From NCBI GenBank assembly GCA_944392965.1, contig CALXYM010000003.1, positions 1 through 64,000 of the forward strand: a DNA stretch of 64,000 nucleotides, written 5' to 3'. Of the stretch, positions 59,645 through 64,000 are shown in pieces. This DNA is from an uncultured Spirochaetaceae bacterium (GTDB lineage Bacteria > Spirochaetota > Spirochaetia > Sphaerochaetales > Sphaerochaetaceae). The translations under genes were made by a program, and so were the position numbers. The notes beneath the pieces were generated by a model. It did no database searches. It saw nothing but the letters and a program-made list of their open reading frames with translations, and was not told the origin of the DNA. Position 1 is the first letter of the stretch; each line of letters starts with the position of its first letter.

Positions 59645-60553
59645 ATGAGAGCCTCAATAAGACGGAGTATAAACAACAGCTATGAAGCGGTGGCAGAGGA
59701 TGGGAGAAATTATACGCTCAGAATCAAAGGAAAACTTTTGAAAACTGAGAAATGGGAATATAATCCGATCGCGGTCGGTGATGTCGTTGATTTCATCCCT
59801 CATTCTGAAAATGAGGGGCTCATCATGAAGCGGTGTGAGAGGAAAAGCCAGTTCACGCGTTTTTTGAACAAGGTCTCCCTTAATCAGACGGTCGTTGCGA
59901 ACATGGATCAGGCTGTGATCATCACATCGGTGAGAACGCCGGCATTTCATCCCCGTTTCGTAGATCGGGCCATCTCCGCATTGAGAGGAGCCAATGTCAT
60001 AATAGCCGTGAATAAAGCAGATCTCGGAATCTCTGATGAGGAGAGGAAGGAACTCGATGTTTATAAGACTCTCGGCTATGATGTCGTTACCGTGAGTGCG
60101 AAGGATGGTAATGTATCTGAACTCCTGCCGCTTTTGCATGGCAAGATAACAGTATTCATCGGGCAGAGCGGGGTTGGAAAATCCTCCCTTGTAAATCTCA
60201 TAACAGGAGCAGAACAGAGGATAGGGGAGGTAAGCAGTAAATATAACAGGGGAAAGCATACGACCAATCATGCCATCTGGATCGATAAGGATGACATGGG
60301 TATAATTGATACTCCCGGAATAAGGGAGATACTTCCCCCTTTCGAGGATCTCAGGGAACTCAGAGACTCCTTTGTCGAGCTGAGAGATACAGGATGCAGG
60401 TATTCCGACTGCCTTCATGACGGGGAGAGCGGATGCACTGTTCCTTCCCTTATTAAGAAAGGGGAGATTGACGAAGGCCGTTATGAAGGGTATCTCTCGC
60501 TGCTTTATGACTTGAAGGCGGTAGAGGAGAGGATTATCAGGAACAGATGGTGA
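59645..60553 (+). CDS. rsgA: Ribosome small-subunit GTPase RsgA
   Basis: 302 residues. An N-terminal OB fold, then a circularly permuted GTPase: G4 VNKADLG, G5, G1 GQSGVGKSSLVNLI at about residue 173, G3 DTPGIREI, and a C-terminal zinc site CRYSDCLHDGESGC. Helps mature the 30S subunit. Overlaps mutS2 by 7 bases. Confidence 0.95.
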   Translation: MRASIRRSINNSYEAVAEDGRNYTLRIKGKLLKTEKWEYNPIAVGDVVDFIPHSENEGLIMKRCERKSQFTRFLNKVSLNQTVVANMDQAVIITSVRTPAFHPRFVDRAISALRGANVIIAVNKADLGISDEERKELDVYKTLGYDVVTVSAKDGNVSELLPLLHGKITVFIGQSGVGKSSLVNLITGAEQRIGEVSSKYNRGKHTTNHAIWIDKDDMGIIDTPGIREILPPFEDLRELRDSFVELRDTGCRYSDCLHDGESGCTVPSLIKKGEIDEGRYEGYLSLLYDLKAVEERIIRNRW

Positions 60554-62826
60554 TGAGGGGATTTGATGATATAGAACTTGACCTTACCCTTGATAAGGTC
60601 AGACGGTTCTCGCTCTTTTCCGAGAGCGGGGAGTATATAAATTATTCTGCATTCACGACGGATGTGAATACTCTTGAGAGCCGTTATGAGAAGATTGAAC
60701 GTTATATGGCACTAAGTGCAGGGGAGAACACCTTAGACGCGTTTCCTTCGATTGCACATATCTTTTCGTTCGTGAAACGGAGTCATCAGGACATAGACTC
60801 AAAGGACGTGTTTCTCATCGGCGAGTTCATCTCCTCGTATTTGAAGATGTTGAAATTTCTGGACAGGGAGGATAAGGGGGAGGCAGATCTCATCTCATTA
60901 AAAGATGATATACTCTCATCTCTTGATAGGGATGGAAACGTATATGAGGATCATAAACGGCTTCAACCTTTGAGAAAGGCTCTTGATGGTGCAAAGAGCA
61001 GAAGACAGGGATATGCCACCTCTTTCATGCGGGAAAATCAGGCGCTGTTACAAGGAGATAATCCCCTTTTCAGGGATCAGAGGATAGTGCTTCCTGTCAA
61101 AGCACATGAGAAGAATAAGATAAACGGTTATCTTCAGGGATCTTCTGCCTCTGGACAGACTTTATACATGGAACCTCTTGAACTTATCTCCTACAACAAT
61201 GATGTCGTACTCGCAGAAGAGAGGATCAAGGAGGAGATAAGAAAGATAAAGCATGAACTTGCCATCAGGGTAAGGGAGAGGATATGGCAGATAGAGAGGC
61301 TTAGGAAGGAGGCGATGGACTTCGATTTCCATTATGCTTTCGCACTCTGGGCAAAGAAGATTGGTGCTCATCATATAAGACGCTCTGATAGAATTAAGCT
61401 CAACAATGCCGTACATCCCCTTTTAAAGAAGGCGGTTCCGATCTCACTCACGATAGAAAAGGATATAAGATGTGTTGTATTCTCCGGTGCGAACGCGGGT
61501 GGAAAGACTGTTACGATGAAGACGATAGCTCTTCTTGCTGCTCTGAATCAGATAGCTTCTTTCGTTCCTGCTGCTGAGGATTCTGAGCTTCCGTATTTTG
61601 ATAAGATTCTTACTGATATCGGGGATGGTCAGAGCATTCTCAGCGATGAGTCCACGTTCTCATCCCACCTTGCCAACATATCCTATGTGATAAAGAATGC
61701 GACGGAGCGTAGTCTTGTCCTTCTTGATGAGCTTGGAAGTGGGACGGACCCTGAGGAGGGAGCTGCCCTGGCTCTTTCCGTGCTCGATTACCTGAAGGAC
61801 AGGGTACGTCTGACGCTCTCATCCTCCCATTATTCGAAAGTTAAAAACCACGCCTATACAAGTGAGGGGATGATGAATGCCTCCATGGCTTTCCATGAGG
61901 AGACGGGCATGCCGCTTTATAAGGTGATAGAGAACATCCCCGGGGACAGCCATGCGATAGAGGCTGCCAAGAGGAGGGGACTACCGAAGGAGATAATCGA
62001 TAACGCACGTATTCTCTTAAGTGACCGTAATGAGAGTGCCGCTTCCCTGATATCCTCTCTTATAAAGAAGAGCAGAACCCTCGATAAGAAGATTTCTGAG
62101 GCAGAATTCAACAGAAAGAGTGCAGAGAGAAAGGAAGCGGAGCTTGAGAGGAGACTGAAAGAGGAGGAGAGGAAGGTTGCTGAGCTTGAAAAAAGCGGTT
62201 TGAAGGACATATCATCGTTCCTCTCCGAGTCTAGGAGAACTCTCGAAAGACTTATAAGCGACATCCAGACTGGGAAACTTGACAGGGAGAAGATCAAGAA
62301 GGCGAAGGCATTCATGGAGAGTGTCAAGAAGAAGGAGGATGAGGTCAGAGAGGATGTTGCGAAGGCAGAGGAAGAGACTGAGGAGGGAAGGGAATTTTCT
62401 CAGGGAGAGGTGGTTCTCTGCGGCAAAAGCAGGGTAAAGGGAAAAATCCTATCAAGAAAAGGAAACAGCTATACTGTTCTTCTCGATACGGGGCTTAAAC
62501 TTACCTTGAAATCATCAGATCTGGAGAGCTCAAGTGTGAAGAAGGAGATCACTCTTCCTTCTTTCAGCAGATCAAGTAAGAAAGCCGAGTATGAGATGGA
62601 TTTACGTGGGCTTACGGGAAACGAGGCGGTAGAGAGGCTTGATGATCAGATGGAGGCGGCTATCCTTAACAATCTCAAGAGTTTCTCAATTATTCATGGG
62701 CTTGGTGATGGTATACTCATGAGACGCGTACATGACTACCTTAAGATGAGGAATGAGGTTGAATCCTATTATTTCGCGCGTCCTGAGGATGGCGGAATGG
62801 GAAAGACCTATGTAAATCTTAAATAG
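60547..62826 (+). CDS. mutS2: Endonuclease MutS2
   Basis: 759 residues. No mismatch-recognition domain; core and lever helices, then ATPase with Walker A GANAGGKTVTMKT near residue 315, Walker B LVLLDELGSGTDPEEG and SSHYSKVK. A long coiled coil lies at ~500-620 (KEAELERRLKEEERKVAEL). The C-terminal Smr nuclease domain starts MDLRGLTGNEAVERLDDQM and has IIHGLGDGIL. The Smr LDxHG motif reads MDLRG, as in many MutS2. Acts on branched DNA or collided ribosomes. Confidence 0.95.
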   Translation: MVMRGFDDIELDLTLDKVRRFSLFSESGEYINYSAFTTDVNTLESRYEKIERYMALSAGENTLDAFPSIAHIFSFVKRSHQDIDSKDVFLIGEFISSYLKMLKFLDREDKGEADLISLKDDILSSLDRDGNVYEDHKRLQPLRKALDGAKSRRQGYATSFMRENQALLQGDNPLFRDQRIVLPVKAHEKNKINGYLQGSSASGQTLYMEPLELISYNNDVVLAEERIKEEIRKIKHELAIRVRERIWQIERLRKEAMDFDFHYAFALWAKKIGAHHIRRSDRIKLNNAVHPLLKKAVPISLTIEKDIRCVVFSGANAGGKTVTMKTIALLAALNQIASFVPAAEDSELPYFDKILTDIGDGQSILSDESTFSSHLANISYVIKNATERSLVLLDELGSGTDPEEGAALALSVLDYLKDRVRLTLSSSHYSKVKNHAYTSEGMMNASMAFHEETGMPLYKVIENIPGDSHAIEAAKRRGLPKEIIDNARILLSDRNESAASLISSLIKKSRTLDKKISEAEFNRKSAERKEAELERRLKEEERKVAELEKSGLKDISSFLSESRRTLERLISDIQTGKLDREKIKKAKAFMESVKKKEDEVREDVAKAEEETEEGREFSQGEVVLCGKSRVKGKILSRKGNSYTVLLDTGLKLTLKSSDLESSSVKKEITLPSFSRSSKKAEYEMDLRGLTGNEAVERLDDQMEAAILNNLKSFSIIHGLGDGILMRRVHDYLKMRNEVESYYFARPEDGGMGKTYVNLK

Positions 62827-62849
62827 GAATAGGATCTATTCATGTGATG

Positions 62850-62873
62850 TGCCGTCAATAGTGACGGCATTTT
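62850..62873 (+). terminator. Terminator after mutS2
   Basis: A perfect 8-bp stem TGCCGTCA / TGACGGCA with loop ATAG and TTTT, 23 bases after the stop. Confidence 0.85.
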
Positions 62874-62932
62874 CTCTCTAAATTTAACACATTCAAGGTT
62901 TCAGTCATTTCTAATGAAAAGGAGTATTTGAA

Positions 62933-63031
62933 ATGACAAAGAAAGCCGTAGTGAATTTCGTTTTCCCCATGCCGTCTTTAAGAGATGGGGATTTTGTACA
63001 TGATGGAGGGAGGATGTTGAAATCCTGTTGA
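62933..63031 (+). pseudogene. Short ORF, probably a frameshifted remnant
   Basis: AAAGGAG nine bases upstream of an ATG opens 32 codons (MTKKAVVNFVFPMPSLRDGD..., stop at 63031). A shift of one frame near codon 27 allows EDVEILLKKKRLTADEIAES-IF to follow, ending at 63079, which looks like a genuine helical C-terminus. The whole would be about 50 residues. Either a decayed gene or a short real peptide; no homologue recognised. Confidence 0.4.
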
Positions 63032-63100
63032 AAAAGAAAAGGCTTACTGCAGATGAGATTGCTGAGAGCATATTCTGAATGGGGGAATGAAGGCATCATC

Positions 63101-63120
63101 TGCAACATATTGCAACATAT
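63101..63120 (+). repeat. Tandem 10-base repeat upstream of the carbamoyltransferase promoter
   Basis: TGCAACATAT occurs twice back to back, ending 3 bases before the -35 hexamer. The 10-base period puts both copies on one DNA face, as for an activator site. Confidence 0.5.
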
Positions 63121-63123
63121 TTC

Positions 63124-63152
63124 TTGCTAACTTTATGTATCCATGGTATGCT
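63124..63152 (+). promoter_or_regulatory. Promoter of the YgeW-type gene
   Basis: TTGCTA and TATGCT are 17 bases apart, 26 bases upstream of the ATG at 63179. Confidence 0.55.
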
Positions 63153-63178
63153 CAGAATAGATATATTAGGAGGACGTG

Positions 63179-64000
63179 ATGGCTAAGACTAAGAGTGATA
63201 TCGAGGCTTTGATCAATCAGCTTGAGGCTCTTAACACAGAGAACATGTATCTTGATGATTTCTTCCATACCTGGAAGAAGAGTGATGATGAGATTTCAGC
63301 GGTATTCACAGTTGCTGAGATTCTAAGAGGAATGAGGGAGAACAACATATCCTCTAAGGTATTCGATTCAGGTCTTGGAATCAGTATCTTCCGTGATAAC
63401 TCCACACGTACCCGTTTCTCATTCGCTTCCGCTTGTAACCTTCTCGGTTTAGAGGTTCAGGATCTTGATGAGAAACTTTCACAGATTGCCCATGGTGAGA
63501 CTGTGAGGGAGACTGCGAACATGGTTTCCTTCATGGCTGATGTCATCGGAATCCGTGATGACATGTACATCGGTAAGGGGCATACGTATATGAAGACGGT
63601 CAGCGAGGCCGTTCAGGAAGGTTATAAGGATGGTGTCCTTGAGCAGAGACCCACGATCGTGAACCTGCAGTGTGACATCGATCATCCGACACAGGCTATG
63701 GCTGATATGCTTCATGTCATAAATCATTTCGGAGGGGTGGAGAACCTTAAAGGAAAGAAGATTGCGATGACGTGGGCCTATTCTCCATCATATGGAAAGC
63801 CTTTGTCCGTTCCTCAGGGCATCATAGGACTTTTCACCCGCTTCGGAATGGATGTCGTTCTTGCTCATCCTGAAGGTTATGATGTGATGAGTGATGTTGA
63901 GGATGTTGCAAGGAAGAACGCGGAGAAATCCGGTGGTTCTTACAAGAAGGTATCCTCGATGGAGGAGGCTTTCAAGGATGCGGATATCGTATATCCGAAA
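63179..64000 (+). CDS. ygeW: YgeW-type knotted carbamoyltransferase (3' truncated by window)
   Basis: First 274 residues; the gene continues past the window. Carbamoyl-phosphate motif FRDNSTRTRFSFASA, then LGLEVQDLDEKLSQIAHGET, NLQCDIDHPTQAMADM, MTWAYSPSYGKPLSVPQG and VVLAHPEGYDV. This agrees with the YgeW group rather than ornithine or aspartate carbamoyltransferases. YgeW folds as a knotted carbamoyltransferase, but its natural second substrate is unknown; in E. coli it lies in a purine/2,3-diaminopropionate-linked cluster. AGGAGG precedes the ATG. Confidence 0.9.
   Translation, partial: MAKTKSDIEALINQLEALNTENMYLDDFFHTWKKSDDEISAVFTVAEILRGMRENNISSKVFDSGLGISIFRDNSTRTRFSFASACNLLGLEVQDLDEKLSQIAHGETVRETANMVSFMADVIGIRDDMYIGKGHTYMKTVSEAVQEGYKDGVLEQRPTIVNLQCDIDHPTQAMADMLHVINHFGGVENLKGKKIAMTWAYSPSYGKPLSVPQGIIGLFTRFGMDVVLAHPEGYDVMSDVEDVARKNAEKSGGSYKKVSSMEEAFKDADIVYPK

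Larger units (their letters stand above)
62874..63178. other. Intergenic between mutS2 terminator and the carbamoyltransferase gene
   Basis: About 305 bases. Contents: a 32-codon ORF with ribosome site whose frame appears broken (62933-63031), a 10-base sequence repeated twice in tandem (63101-63120) and a promoter (63124-63152). Confidence 0.6.

Noticed and set aside
59654-60418. Minus-strand ORF of 254 codons opposite rsgA
   Set aside because: Shadow of rsgA; no known domain, no ribosome site.
62911-63108. Minus-strand 65-codon ORF
   Set aside because: No ribosome site or motif; overlaps the plus-strand remnant and lies in non-coding sequence.
1-64000. CRISPR arrays, transposases, phage genes
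   Set aside because: No regularly spaced repeats, cas genes, transposase motifs or phage structural genes were seen. The only repeats are the paralogous genes, the 53-bp pair and short motifs.

Overview
The window looks like chromosomal DNA of a spirochaete, probably host-associated and in the Sphaerochaeta/Treponema part of the phylum. Two housekeeping gene orders support this: rpsF-ssb-rpsR-membrane protein-rplI-dnaB, and rpsB-tsf-frr-uppS-cdsA-dxr-rseP without pyrH. Periplasmic binding proteins with signal peptides ending in FAGG/FANG/FAAG-type sequences also fit. Base composition is moderate in the housekeeping parts and clearly more AT-rich at about 19.3-32.3 kb.

Layout. (1) 1-10.0 kb: four tandem family-5 (oligopeptide-type) binding-protein genes, the first cut by the window edge, interleaved with three paralogous cytoplasmic TPR proteins and one S10 serine carboxypeptidase. 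No permease or ATPase is present. (2) 10.1-15.1 kb: a MurD-like ligase, a 29-residue basic ribosomal-type protein, a lipoprotein, TcdA-like and TatD-like enzymes, and a manganese exporter behind a yybP-ykoY riboswitch. (3) 15.2-19.3 kb: the rpsF to dnaB operon. (4) 19.35-32.29 kb: an AT-rich catabolic island bounded by a 53-bp perfect direct repeat, one copy of which is the 3' end of dnaB. It encodes an altronate-dehydratase-type enzyme, a LarA-like nickel-pincer enzyme, a branched-chain-type ABC importer, KDPG aldolase, KDG kinase, a GntR regulator, FAH- and PPC/DUF296-family proteins and an unrecognised protein. (5) 32.3-41.5 kb: a 932-residue repeat lipoprotein, then the rseP-to-rpsB cluster on the minus strand. 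(6) 41.7-45.6 kb: metA-metY and argG. argG has ARG-box-like repeats and, further upstream, a structured RNA with its own terminator. (7) 46-54.2 kb: CYTH protein, parvulin, RNase H, a long UPRT-like protein, adenylate kinase, a GH13 enzyme and an IMP dehydrogenase of the parabasalid type. (8) 54.2-64 kb: a candidate small RNA, a short Fic protein, tRNA-Val, YggS, an RluD-type synthase, RsgA, MutS2 and the start of a YgeW-type carbamoyltransferase.

How the parts work together. The first block reads as a peptide-acquisition cassette: several secreted binding proteins with different pockets, a cytoplasmic peptidase and TPR partners. The island reads as a self-contained sugar-acid pathway: uptake, epimerisation or racemisation by the LarA-like enzyme, dehydration to 2-keto-3-deoxygluconate, phosphorylation and aldol cleavage. 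A shared motif near the GntR gene and the catabolic promoter suggests local control. All functional calls rest on reading motifs and family knowledge; no database search was run.
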